Positions 7,493-15,942 of a DNA stretch of 30,857 bases are shown piece after piece. Both the position numbers and the translations under genes were made by a program. The DNA is from UBA4717 sp045536775 (GTDB lineage Bacteria > Bacillota > Clostridia > Oscillospirales > CAG-272). Numbering within the stretch: position 1 is the stretch's first letter; every line of letters begins with the position of its first letter. Location: assembly GCA_045536775.1 (NCBI GenBank), contig JAZSOD010000083.1, positions 1-30,857 of the forward strand. Direction: 5' to 3'. A model generated the notes under the pieces. The model ran no database searches, was not told where the DNA came from, and worked only from the letters and a program-made list of their open reading frames with translations.

Positions 7493-8698
7493 ATGAAAAT
7501 AGCATTTTCTCCTCCGGACATTTCTGAGCTTGAGATAAAAGAGGTTTCTGATGCGCTTCGCTCGGGTTGGATAACCACGGGACCGCGCACAAAGAAGCTT
7601 GAAGCTGATATAGCAGAGTACGTCGGCACGGCAAGGTGCGTCTGCCTTAATTCGCAGACTGCCTGTGCGGAGATGGCACTCAGAGTTCTGGGCGTCGGAG
7701 AGGGAGATGAGGTCATAACCTCGGCTTATACCTACACGGCGTCCGCATCGGTGATCTGCCATACGGGCGCTAAGCTTGTTTTAGTGGATACCGCACCCGA
7801 TAGCTTTGAAATGGATTATGAAAAGCTCGAAGCGGCAATAAACGAAAATACAAAAGCTATAATCCCTGTTGATATAGGCGGAGTTCCCTGTGACTATGAC
7901 AGAATATTTGAGATAGTCGAAAGAAAAAGAAACGTCTTTAAGCCAAACACCGATATTCAAAAGGCGATCGGCAGAGTGGCGGTCATGGCAGATACGGCGC
8001 ATTCGTTCGGCGCAGAGTACAAGAGAAGAATGGTCGGAAGCGTCGCAGACTTCTCCTCGTTCTCGTTCCACGCAGTAAAGAATCTTACGACGGCTGAGGG
8101 CGGTGCTCTCACATGGAGGACGATAAACGGAATTGACGATGAGGATATATATCACAAGCTTCAGCTTCTCTCGCTTCACGGCCAGTCAAAGGACGCGCTT
8201 GCAAAAACCAAGCTCGGCGCTTGGGAATACGATATAGTCGGTCCGTGGTACAAATTCAATATGACAGACATAATGGCGGCGATGGGACTTGCACAGATGC
8301 AGAGATACCCTAGAATGCTTGAGAGACGCAAGGAGCTTATCTCACGCTACGATGCGGCACTGAAGCCACTCGGCATTCAGGTGCTTGACCATTATAATGA
8401 TGCTCACGTATCGTCGGGACATCTGTATCTGACGAGAATTCCGGGAATCAATGCAGAGCAGAGAAATGAAATAATCGTAAAAATGGCAGAGAGAGAGATT
8501 GCGTGCAACGTGCACTATAAGCCTTTGCCGATGCATACTGCGTACAAGAATCTCGGGTTTGACATAAAGGACTATCCGAACGCGAATGATCTTTTTTTAA
8601 ACGAGATATCGCTACCGCTTCATACCTGTCTTACAGACGAGGAGGCGGAGTATGTGATTGAGAATTATATTGATATACTGGAAGAGTACATAAAATGA
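7493..8698 (+). CDS. DegT/DnrJ/EryC1/StrS aminotransferase (nucleotide-sugar aminotransferase)
   Basis: A PLP-dependent sugar aminotransferase that would convert a keto nucleotide-sugar to an amino sugar, usually with glutamate as donor, in the cytoplasm. The 401-residue sequence opens with FSPPDISELEIKEV and GWITTGP, typical of the family. PLP-site residues are Asp167 in ADTAHSFG and the Schiff-base Lys196 in SFHAVKNLTTAEGG. Residues about 143-158 form an extra loop compared with short family members. As the first gene of the operon, it overlaps the initiating transferase by 4 bases (ATGA). Together with the GNAT gene after that, this suggests that it builds the amino sugar placed first on the lipid carrier, in a PglE/PglC-like arrangement. 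The substrate is unknown. It is not closely similar to the second aminotransferase at 24790. Confidence 0.9.
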   Translation: MKIAFSPPDISELEIKEVSDALRSGWITTGPRTKKLEADIAEYVGTARCVCLNSQTACAEMALRVLGVGEGDEVITSAYTYTASASVICHTGAKLVLVDTAPDSFEMDYEKLEAAINENTKAIIPVDIGGVPCDYDRIFEIVERKRNVFKPNTDIQKAIGRVAVMADTAHSFGAEYKRRMVGSVADFSSFSFHAVKNLTTAEGGALTWRTINGIDDEDIYHKLQLLSLHGQSKDALAKTKLGAWEYDIVGPWYKFNMTDIMAAMGLAQMQRYPRMLERRKELISRYDAALKPLGIQVLDHYNDAHVSSGHLYLTRIPGINAEQRNEIIVKMAEREIACNVHYKPLPMHTAYKNLGFDIKDYPNANDLFLNEISLPLHTCLTDEEAEYVIENYIDILEEYIK

Positions 8699-9444
8699 TA
8701 CTACGAAAATGGGAAGAGCTTCCACTTGATATGCAGACGGACGAGGTTCGTCATTACTATGACATTTTGAAGAAAAAGCAGGGAAGCTTGGTTTTCAAAA
8801 GATTATTTGATTTTGTGGTTTCCTTGATAATGCTGCTATTCTTGTCTCCGGTATTTGTTATTCTAGCGATAGCAATAAAGGCGGATTCTCCAGGACCGGT
8901 GTTTTACAGACAGGAGCGAGTTACTACATACGGAAAACGGTTCAGAATATTTAAGTTTCGTACAATGGTACAAAATGCAGATAGGCTTGGAAGTCAGGTT
9001 ACGATAAAATCCGATTCAAGAATAACACGGGTCGGAAATGTAATTAGAAAGTACAGGTTGGACGAAATTTGTCAATTGATTGACGTACTCAGAGGCACTA
9101 TGACTTTTGTCGGTACACGTCCGGAGGTGCCAAGATACGTCGAAGAGTATACACCGGAAATGATGGCTACGCTTTTGCTGCCTGCGGGTGTTACAAGTGA
9201 AGCAAGCATTTTTTACAAAGACGAAGACAAGCTCTTGAGCAAAGCAGAAAATGTTGATGAGGTATATGTTAAGGATGTCCTTCCTTCAAAAATGTATTAC
9301 AATCTCAAGGCAGTTGAAAAATTCAATTTCTGGCACGATATAAAGATAATGTTTATGACTGTTCTTGCGGTGCTTGGAAAGGATTATGGCGGGAATTTAT
9401 CGGGGAAGGATACTGCAAAAGAGAAAATTCCTCGTAACAGATAA
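8695..9444 (+). CDS. Initiating undecaprenyl-phosphate sugar phosphotransferase (small monotopic PGT)
   Basis: Transfers a phospho-sugar from a nucleotide sugar to undecaprenyl phosphate, the first step of repeat-unit assembly at the inner face of the membrane. At 249 residues it is the small form with one re-entrant N-terminal hydrophobic helix (about 40-61, ending in DSPGPV), the FKFRTM motif (86-91), the catalytic Asp123-Glu124 pair in RLDEICQLI, and GTRPEV (140-145). An extra hydrophilic N-terminal stretch of about 32 residues precedes the helix. The start overlaps the aminotransferase stop (ATGA), so translation is probably coupled. By family its donor could be UDP-Gal, UDP-Glc, UDP-GlcNAc or a di-amino sugar; neighbours favour an amino sugar, but this is inference. 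Confidence 0.93.
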   Translation: MILRKWEELPLDMQTDEVRHYYDILKKKQGSLVFKRLFDFVVSLIMLLFLSPVFVILAIAIKADSPGPVFYRQERVTTYGKRFRIFKFRTMVQNADRLGSQVTIKSDSRITRVGNVIRKYRLDEICQLIDVLRGTMTFVGTRPEVPRYVEEYTPEMMATLLLPAGVTSEASIFYKDEDKLLSKAENVDEVYVKDVLPSKMYYNLKAVEKFNFWHDIKIMFMTVLAVLGKDYGGNLSGKDTAKEKIPRNR

Positions 9445-9462
9445 ATAGCGAGAAGGGTGTAT

Positions 9463-10092
9463 ATGATGCATGTTAGAATAGTGAGTAAATCCGAAATAAA
9501 TGTAATAGAAAAGATAGTTGACATACATATGAGCACGTTTGCGGGATTTTTTCTGACGTTTATGGGAAGAGGCTTTCTGAATCAGATGTATAGTTCATAC
9601 TGCAATCATGAGAACTCTGGATTGCTTGTTGCGCTCGAAGGCGAAGATCCTGTCGGTTTTCTCGCATACTCCGGCGATATGAGCGGGCTTTACAAGCATA
9701 TGTTAAAAACAAGATTTATTCAATTTGCTTGGTACAGCCTCGGAGCATTTTTGAGAAAGCCCAAAGCATTTATGAAAATTATACGTGCTTTTCTGAAGCC
9801 CAGCGAAAGCAAGCGGGAAGAAGCTTATGTGGAGATATCTTCTATTGGAGTTAAGCCGGAAACCAAGTCCAAGGGAATAGGGTCAAAATTGATAAGCATT
9901 CTCAAGGAAAGCGTGGATTTTTCAAAATACGAATACATCAATTTAGAAACCGACGCAGAAAACAATGAAGCTGCAAACAACTTTTATCTAAAGAACGGAT
10001 TTGTGATTTCAAGATCGTATGAAACACACGAAGGAAGAAAAATGAACGAGTATCGATTCAAAGGAGAGATTCATGAACCTGTTGTTTCTTGA
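9463..10092 (+). CDS. GNAT family N-acyltransferase
   Basis: A cytoplasmic acetyl-CoA-dependent transferase, likely to N-acylate an amino nucleotide-sugar in this locus. The GNAT signature is in the C-terminal half: VEISSIGVKPETKSKGIGSKLI (strand beta4 and the acetyl-CoA P-loop, Q/RxxGxG-like), then ETDAENNEAANNFYLKNGFV, the usual beta5-alpha4 region. The N-terminal half is less conserved. I prefer the ATG at 9463 over the GTG at 9457, because AGAAGGG (9451-9457) would otherwise touch the start codon. The gene overlaps the next one by 20 bases. Its place after the aminotransferase and initiating transferase suggests it acts on the same sugar, though the classic PglD acetyltransferase has a different (left-handed helix) fold. 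Confidence 0.8.
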   Translation: MMHVRIVSKSEINVIEKIVDIHMSTFAGFFLTFMGRGFLNQMYSSYCNHENSGLLVALEGEDPVGFLAYSGDMSGLYKHMLKTRFIQFAWYSLGAFLRKPKAFMKIIRAFLKPSESKREEAYVEISSIGVKPETKSKGIGSKLISILKESVDFSKYEYINLETDAENNEAANNFYLKNGFVISRSYETHEGRKMNEYRFKGEIHEPVVS

Positions 10093-11326
10093 CTCGTATT
10101 TTTATCCCGAGACGGTTGCGTATACACACCTTGAAAACGATATAATAAATGGATTGATCGACCAGGATGCAAGAATTTTGGTTTTGTGTCCGATACCTAC
10201 ACGGGGCATTTCGGAAGAAATTTTTCAAAAGTATCGTACGGCAAAGAGCGAAGTATTGGAAAATGGAGTAAACGTAAAGCGTTTTTGGGCGCCACGAGAG
10301 GGGAAAAATCCCATTACCCGTGCATTCAGATATTTTTGGTGTAATTTTAGGCATCTTTTTATGGCTCGGAGGTATAGTGAGGCGACGGCGGTGTTTGCTG
10401 CAAGTACTCCTCCAACACAAGGTATGCTTGCCGCAGCTGTTGCTAAAAGATTAAGTAAAAAGAATGGAAAAAAGGTCCCCTTTATATATAATCTTCAGGA
10501 CGTGTTTCCGGATTCGCTCGTTTCTACGGGACTTACAAGAAAAGACTCGATTTTATGGAAAATCGGAAGGAAAATTGAGGATCATACATATAGAAACGCT
10601 GACAAGATAATCGTTATCAGTGAAAGCATGAAGAAGAATATTACGGACAAGGGTGTCCCCGAAGACAAAATCGTTGTTGTCTCCAACTGGATAGATACCG
10701 AGGGAACAAGGCCTGTTGCAAAGGACGAAAACCGACTTTATGAGGAATTTAATCTTTCAAAAGATAAATTCACGGTCGTTTACGCAGGTAACTTCGGCAA
10801 AGCTCAGGGTGCGGACATTGTACTTCGTGCGGCAGAGCTTTTGCATGACAATGACGGTATTCAGTTCGTGATATTCGGTGGTGGTCAGGACTTTGAGTTT
10901 GCTAAAACGCAGGTTTTGGAAAAGAAGCTTGAAAACGTGACTATAAACAAGCTGCTCCCGCAGGACAGGGTGTCCGAGGTATACAGTCTTGGAGATATTG
11001 CGCTCATCACCTGCAAAAAGGGAGTCGGGAATAGCGGTATGCCGAGTAAGACGTGGAGTATTATGGCATGCGAAACTCCGATTGTCGCGGCGTTTGATAC
11101 CGACAGTGAGCTATCTGACATACTTGTAAAAGCAAATGCAGGTGTGTGCGTTGAGCCGGAGAATCCCAAAGCACTCGTCAATGCAATTTTGAAAATGGCA
11201 AACGGCGAAGCTGCCAACTACAGCGGCGGCAGAGCTTTTGCGGAAAAGAATGCATCTAGAAACGTTTGCGTGGCAAAATACGTTGATACGATAAAAGAAG
11301 CGGTATACAGAGCTCTGAGCGAGTAA
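10073..11326 (+). CDS. GT4 glycosyltransferase, WbuB-like (candidate L-FucNAc transferase)
   Basis: A GT-B, GT4-type glycosyltransferase of 417 residues acting on the lipid-linked oligosaccharide in the cytoplasm. Features: N-terminal FLDSYFYPE with a histidine (YTHLEND), STPPTQGMLAAA (about 109-120), FIYNLQDVFPDS (about 137-148), the linker VVSNWIDTE, and the C-terminal donor-site region NSGMPSKTWSIMACETPIVA. These strings match the WbuB-like group, whose E. coli member is associated with L-FucNAc in O antigens. The CapE/F/G genes for UDP-L-FucNAc at the far end of this operon fit that. The start lies inside the GNAT gene and is supported by AAAGGAGA just upstream. A 51-base gap with nothing recognisable follows. 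Donor assignment is inference. Confidence 0.88.
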   Translation: MNLLFLDSYFYPETVAYTHLENDIINGLIDQDARILVLCPIPTRGISEEIFQKYRTAKSEVLENGVNVKRFWAPREGKNPITRAFRYFWCNFRHLFMARRYSEATAVFAASTPPTQGMLAAAVAKRLSKKNGKKVPFIYNLQDVFPDSLVSTGLTRKDSILWKIGRKIEDHTYRNADKIIVISESMKKNITDKGVPEDKIVVVSNWIDTEGTRPVAKDENRLYEEFNLSKDKFTVVYAGNFGKAQGADIVLRAAELLHDNDGIQFVIFGGGQDFEFAKTQVLEKKLENVTINKLLPQDRVSEVYSLGDIALITCKKGVGNSGMPSKTWSIMACETPIVAAFDTDSELSDILVKANAGVCVEPENPKALVNAILKMANGEAANYSGGRAFAEKNASRNVCVAKYVDTIKEAVYRALSE

Positions 11327-11377
11327 ATTATAACGAACTCAGGGGTCAACAAAATTGGTATAGAGAGAGGCGATATT

Positions 11378-12574
11378 TTGAAAGTACTGATGATAAACTC
11401 GGTTTGTGGTGTATTAAGTACAGGAAAAATATGTACAGATCTTGCTGAGATATTAGAACAGCAAGGACACGATGTCAAGATATCGTACGGTCGAGAGGTT
11501 GTTCCCGAAAGATTACAAAAATATGCAGTGCGTATTGGAACAGATGTGGATGTCAGATTACATGGAATTAAATCACGTTTGTTAGATGCTCATGGGTTTG
11601 GAAGCAATAGAGCGACGTTGAGATTTATCGAGTGGATCAAAAAATATGATCCGGATATAATTCATCTGCACAACCTACACGGTTACTACATAAATGTTGA
11701 GTTGCTTTTCGAATATTTGAGAACATGCGGCAAGCGCATTATCTGGACATTGCATGATTGTTGGGCGTTTACCGGACATTGTTGTCATTTTGATTATGAA
11801 AGATGCGAAAAATGGAAAAACGAGTGCTTTTGTTGCCCTCAATCAAAAGAATATCCAAGTTCGTTGTTTCGCGATGCTTCGAGAATTAATTACCATCGAA
11901 AAAAGGATTTGTTTTGCAAAATACCAAATATGAGTATAGTTACACCGTCTCAGTGGTTAGCGGATGTTGCAAAACAAAGCTTTTTGAAAGAGTACCCTAT
12001 CCATGTCATAAACAACGGTATCGATCTGGATAGATTCAGACCAACAGAGAGTGATTTTTCAAAAAAGCATGGCTTCGAAGGCAAAAAGATTATACTTGGG
12101 GTTTCAAGTGTTTGGAACGACAAAAAAGGCCTAAGTGATTTTATTGAGTTATCCAGAATAATAGATGACAGTTATAAGGTTGTTCTTGTCGGTTTGAATA
12201 AAAAGCAACTAAAAAAACTTCCTGACAATATATATGGAATTCAGCGTACTAATGATATTCGAGAGCTTTGCAAAATATATACTGCAGCTTACGTTTTCGT
12301 TAATCCCAGCGTGGAGGAAACGATGGGACTTACAACTGCTGAGGCCCTCGCGTGTGGTACACAGGTCATTGTTTATAACAGGACAGCGGTGCCTGAAGTG
12401 GTGGATGAACACTGTGGAATTGTTTTGGATGAAAATACACCAATGGCAATAGTTAAAAATTTGTACAAATTGAATTTTTCAAAAGAAGATTGCATCAAAA
12501 GATCGCGTGCTTTTGATAAAAAGTGTAAGTACCTCGAGTATATTGATTTGTATCAATGCAAAAACAATGAATAA
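11378..12574 (+). CDS. GT4 glycosyltransferase (colanic-acid WcaC/WcaL-like)
   Basis: A GT-B glycosyltransferase of 398 residues. The N-terminal acceptor domain has IIHLHNLHGYYINVELLF and a Cys-rich segment WTLHDCWAFTGHCCHF...CPQ (about 120-170) typical of the WcaC-like group in capsule loci. The C-terminal donor domain has INNGIDLDRFRP, GVSSVWNDKKG and the E-x7-E motif in EETMGLTTAEALACG. The start is TTG at 11378, chosen because GAGAGAGG (11363-11370) is well spaced before it and the protein then begins MKVLMINSVCG as relatives do. The region is visibly more AT-rich than the flanking sugar-nucleotide genes. Sugar specificity unknown. Confidence 0.9.
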   Translation: MKVLMINSVCGVLSTGKICTDLAEILEQQGHDVKISYGREVVPERLQKYAVRIGTDVDVRLHGIKSRLLDAHGFGSNRATLRFIEWIKKYDPDIIHLHNLHGYYINVELLFEYLRTCGKRIIWTLHDCWAFTGHCCHFDYERCEKWKNECFCCPQSKEYPSSLFRDASRINYHRKKDLFCKIPNMSIVTPSQWLADVAKQSFLKEYPIHVINNGIDLDRFRPTESDFSKKHGFEGKKIILGVSSVWNDKKGLSDFIELSRIIDDSYKVVLVGLNKKQLKKLPDNIYGIQRTNDIRELCKIYTAAYVFVNPSVEETMGLTTAEALACGTQVIVYNRTAVPEVVDEHCGIVLDENTPMAIVKNLYKLNFSKEDCIKRSRAFDKKCKYLEYIDLYQCKNNE

Positions 12575-12599
12575 AACGCCGAAATAAAGAGGAGATAGT

Positions 12600-13697
12600 A
12601 TGAAGCTTTTGTGGTTGACTAACATTCCTTCACCGTATCGTGTTGATTTTTTCAATGAGCTTGGCAAGCACTGTGAGCTTACGGTTTTATTTGAAAAAAG
12701 ATCAGCTTCGGATCGCGATGATTCTTGGAAGAGTTTTAGTGTTAAGAACTTCAAAGCAATTTTTCTTAAGGGGATTCAATATGGTCCTACAGAATCGTTT
12801 TGTCCGGAAGTTATACGCTATTTGAATCCAAAAAAGTATGACAAGATAGTCGTTACCAATTACTCAAATTTGACCGGAATATTAGCGGTTGCGGTAATGA
12901 AGATGAGGCGCATTCCGTACATAATCGAAAGCGACGGAGCGTTTGCGGGAAACGGCAAAGGACTTAAAGAAAAGGTCAAAAAATGGCTGATTGAAAAGTC
13001 GGCACTTTGCTTTAGTACCTCTGACGTTCACGATAACTATTACGAAAAGTATGGCGCTTCGCGAGATAGGATAATTCGTTATCCATTCACGTCGTTGCAC
13101 GGTGCAGACGTATTGACAGCTCCTGTTTCCGCGGAGAAAAAAAGCGAGCTCAGAGAAAAGCTTGGAATTGCAGAATCAAGAATGATCGTTTCGGTGGGGC
13201 GTTTTGTTTATGGCAAGGGCTTCGATGTTTTGATTGAGGCTATGTCTAAGATTGATTCAAGCGCAGGTTGTTACATCATAGGCGGAACGCCGCCCGAAGA
13301 ATATATTCAGCAAGTAGAAGCTCTCGGCTTAAAAAATATTCATTTTGTTGGATTTAAGTGTAAGGACGACTTAGCAGAGTATTATATGGCGGCAGATCTT
13401 TTTGTTCTTCCTACAAGAGGAGATGCTTGGGGGTTGGTCGTTAACGAAGCGATGGCAAAGGGGCTGCCCGTAATTACGACTGACAGATGTATTGCGGGAC
13501 TCGCTTTAATTACTTCGACAAGGCTTGGAAAAATTGTTCCTGTAGATGATGTGGGGGCTTTGGCAGATGCAATTAAAGAAAAGCTGTCTGCGCTTTGCCC
13601 GGAAATGAACCAAGCAGTGCTTAATACGATCAGCAATTATACGTTTGAAAAGATGGCGGAAGTTCATATCGACGTTTTAGAGGAGAAACAAAGATGA
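12600..13697 (+). CDS. GT4 glycosyltransferase
   Basis: A GT-B fold glycosyltransferase of 365 residues. N-terminal WLTNIPSPYRVDFFNEL is a common opening of this group; the segment VVTNYSNLTGI and PYIIESDGAF belong to the acceptor domain. The donor domain starts near residue 190 with MIVSVGRFVYGKGFDVLI and contains the motif DAWGLVVNEAMAKGLPVITTD, where Asp replaces the first Glu of the usual E-x7-E. GAGGAGAT just before the ATG is the ribosome binding site. The stop overlaps the next start (ATGA), so the acyltransferase is translationally coupled. Donor and acceptor unknown. Confidence 0.9.
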   Translation: MKLLWLTNIPSPYRVDFFNELGKHCELTVLFEKRSASDRDDSWKSFSVKNFKAIFLKGIQYGPTESFCPEVIRYLNPKKYDKIVVTNYSNLTGILAVAVMKMRRIPYIIESDGAFAGNGKGLKEKVKKWLIEKSALCFSTSDVHDNYYEKYGASRDRIIRYPFTSLHGADVLTAPVSAEKKSELREKLGIAESRMIVSVGRFVYGKGFDVLIEAMSKIDSSAGCYIIGGTPPEEYIQQVEALGLKNIHFVGFKCKDDLAEYYMAADLFVLPTRGDAWGLVVNEAMAKGLPVITTDRCIAGLALITSTRLGKIVPVDDVGALADAIKEKLSALCPEMNQAVLNTISNYTFEKMAEVHIDVLEEKQR

Positions 13698-14707
13698 AAT
13701 TAGTGAATCAACAAATTACCTCTTCTATGAGTCAATCAATTTCATTGCTCAAAGGATTGGCGATTTTTAGCGTGATCTGTGCGCATTGTAATACGGTTCC
13801 TGAAAATGCCAATGGCTTTGTGCATGCTTGTTCTCATATGCTTGCAAATCTGGGAACGGTCGGTGTAATTTGTTTTTTCATAATATCGGGATTTCTTTTC
13901 CGTTGTGAAAGCAAGAAAACTTTCTTTTCAAAAAGACTGGTGGCATTGGGCGCGCCGTGGATAATTGGCTCGGTTGCCGTATATTTGTATGTGGCGTTGC
14001 GCAACCCACCGTTATCTTTATCGGGTTTTCTGAATTTTATGATAGGTAACGGAAGCTATTTCTATTACCTGACCATACTGTTTCTTTTTTACCTTACTTT
14101 TGCCTTTGTTCCTTTTCTGAAACGCACTATTCCGTTGTTGGTTCTTATTGTGACCGGTATAGTGTCAGGATTGTTGTTTTCTGACGGAACCTTTATTACT
14201 CCTACTCCCTACTTGAATTATTTTAATTGGGTTGGATATTTTGCACTTGGAGTATTGATTCGTACATATTTGAAATCATTTGTGATACTTTTCGATAAAT
14301 TGCATAAATTGCGCTTTTGTATTTATGTTGCTTATCTAATCATTTTGACATATCAGATCATTACTGCGCAAAATGGATATTATTTTGGTTTTCCCGAGAT
14401 GTTTTTTGCGTGGTGCGGAGCGATTTCGTTTTTGCTTCTGTCTGTGGATATCAAAGAAATCAAGTGTATCCCGCTGAAGAGGGCTTTGCAGAGTTCGGGA
14501 GATTCTTCTCTTTTTATTTACATATGGCATATGCCCATTGCAGGAATTATTGCTAACTTGTTTTCTTATCATCCGTTTACGGTGCTTGTTATTGTCAGAC
14601 CGTTTGTTGTTCTTGCTATAGTTTTGTCTGCAGGATTTTTAGCGAATTTTATTTTGCGAAAAATTGACCGAAAAAAATTAGGTATAATGATTGGATTGCG
14701 AGGATAA
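13694..14707 (+). CDS. Acyltransferase-3 family membrane O-acyltransferase
   Basis: An integral membrane protein of 337 residues with about ten hydrophobic segments, matching the acyltransferase-3 family (OafA/WecH/Wzi-type enzymes that transfer acetyl or other acyl groups to glycans). The N-terminal conserved region is SLLKGLAIFSVICAHCN with the catalytic-type His31, followed by the FFIISGFLF segment. There is no C-terminal SGNH domain. In this position it probably O-acetylates a sugar of the repeat unit. The region is AT-rich. The start is coupled to the upstream gene by a 4-base overlap, with AGGAGAAA upstream. Confidence 0.88.
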   Translation: MKLVNQQITSSMSQSISLLKGLAIFSVICAHCNTVPENANGFVHACSHMLANLGTVGVICFFIISGFLFRCESKKTFFSKRLVALGAPWIIGSVAVYLYVALRNPPLSLSGFLNFMIGNGSYFYYLTILFLFYLTFAFVPFLKRTIPLLVLIVTGIVSGLLFSDGTFITPTPYLNYFNWVGYFALGVLIRTYLKSFVILFDKLHKLRFCIYVAYLIILTYQIITAQNGYYFGFPEMFFAWCGAISFLLLSVDIKEIKCIPLKRALQSSGDSSLFIYIWHMPIAGIIANLFSYHPFTVLVIVRPFVVLAIVLSAGFLANFILRKIDRKKLGIMIGLRG

Positions 14708-14733
14708 TAAACCAGGCATTTGTCGGAGGATAT

Positions 14734-15942
14734 ATGGAAAAAATAGTTTTTTTAGGATACGTTGTTTCGCCGGAACAATTGTCGGGTTCTGTTGCCGGCA
14801 ATAAAATGCAATGGAACGTTTTGAATCAGCTTTCAAAAAGACAGGGTATAGAAATAACCTGTGTTTCTGTTACTCCTTCTCGTTCCTTTCCGAGCGACAA
14901 AAAAATGTTTTACAGGTACCATAGCGAGCAATTGTTTGAAAACGTAATCAATCATAGGATTGCTTTTTGCAATATACCAATATTAAAACATATCTCTCAA
15001 ATACTAAGCGTATACCGAGTAGCTAAACGAGTGATAAAGGAAAACGGCGCCGACGCTTTGTTTTGCTTTAATCTGTTCCCTCAGATAGGCATTCCCATGA
15101 GATGGTTAAAGCGTAAATTCCCGAAGCTTAAAGCTTTTTGTCTGTTAGCCGACCTTCCCATTGACGATACGCCTGACAGAAGCGCTTTTTCCCGTTTGCT
15201 TCGTTCGATGTTTGACCGTTCGACCTTCAAGAGTATGAAGGAATGCGATTACTACATTGCGTTAAACGAAACGGCTATGAAGGAATATCTCCCTGACAAA
15301 CCATATATGATTATGGATGGCGGAATAAATCCCTGCGAGTTCTCGGAGAAGACCTGCGGTTGGTCGGGAGAGGAAAAGAACGTCATTTACACGGGCGCGC
15401 TGGTTGATTACAGCGGTATTATGAATCTTGTGAACGCGATACCTCTTGTTGAAGACGAAAGCATAGTGCTTGACATATACGGTGGCGGACCTCTGCAGAG
15501 CGAGATTGAACGAATCGCCGAACATAATCCAAGAATACGTTTTCACGGAAGCGTTGATAACAAGACCGCAATAACTGCACAGCAGTCTGCATGGCTTTTG
15601 GCTAATCCCCGTCCCGTCGGCTCAGAAATTGCCAAGGTGACCTTCCCGTCAAAGATATTTGAATATCTGATGAGTGAGCGTCCCGTTATGACCACTCGTT
15701 TGAATGGCTTTTCAAAGGACTATGACGAATTGCTTTACTGGATAGACGGAGAAACTCCCGAGGATATTGCGGGATGTATTAACAAAATCAACAGTGAAAC
15801 GTCCGAAGAACTTCTGGAGCAAGCAAAGGCAGCGCGTGAGTATCTCCTTAAAAACAAGACGTGGGAAATAAACGCAGAAAAAATACATGGATTTATCACG
15901 GACTCAGTTGGAGTGAACAATGGAACTTCTCAAAAAGGATAA
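14734..15942 (+). CDS. GT4 glycosyltransferase
   Basis: A GT-B glycosyltransferase of 402 residues. The N-terminal domain begins KIVFLGYVVSPEQL, with a conserved SGSVAGNKMQWNVL segment; LLADLPIDDTPD lies near the middle. The donor domain has VIYTGALVDYSGI, LDIYGGGPLQSEI and the signature TFPSKIFEYLMSERPVMTT. A clear CGGAGG sits about 6 bases before the ATG. The stop lies 23 bases inside the Wzy gene. Related proteins in other clusters are annotated only as glycosyltransferase family 4; the sugar is unknown. Confidence 0.9.
   Translation: MEKIVFLGYVVSPEQLSGSVAGNKMQWNVLNQLSKRQGIEITCVSVTPSRSFPSDKKMFYRYHSEQLFENVINHRIAFCNIPILKHISQILSVYRVAKRVIKENGADALFCFNLFPQIGIPMRWLKRKFPKLKAFCLLADLPIDDTPDRSAFSRLLRSMFDRSTFKSMKECDYYIALNETAMKEYLPDKPYMIMDGGINPCEFSEKTCGWSGEEKNVIYTGALVDYSGIMNLVNAIPLVEDESIVLDIYGGGPLQSEIERIAEHNPRIRFHGSVDNKTAITAQQSAWLLANPRPVGSEIAKVTFPSKIFEYLMSERPVMTTRLNGFSKDYDELLYWIDGETPEDIAGCINKINSETSEELLEQAKAAREYLLKNKTWEINAEKIHGFITDSVGVNNGTSQKG

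Noticed and set aside
9457..9462. GTG at 9457 as start of the GNAT gene
   Set aside because: It leaves no spacing from the AGAAGGG ribosome binding site; the ATG at 9463 is better placed.
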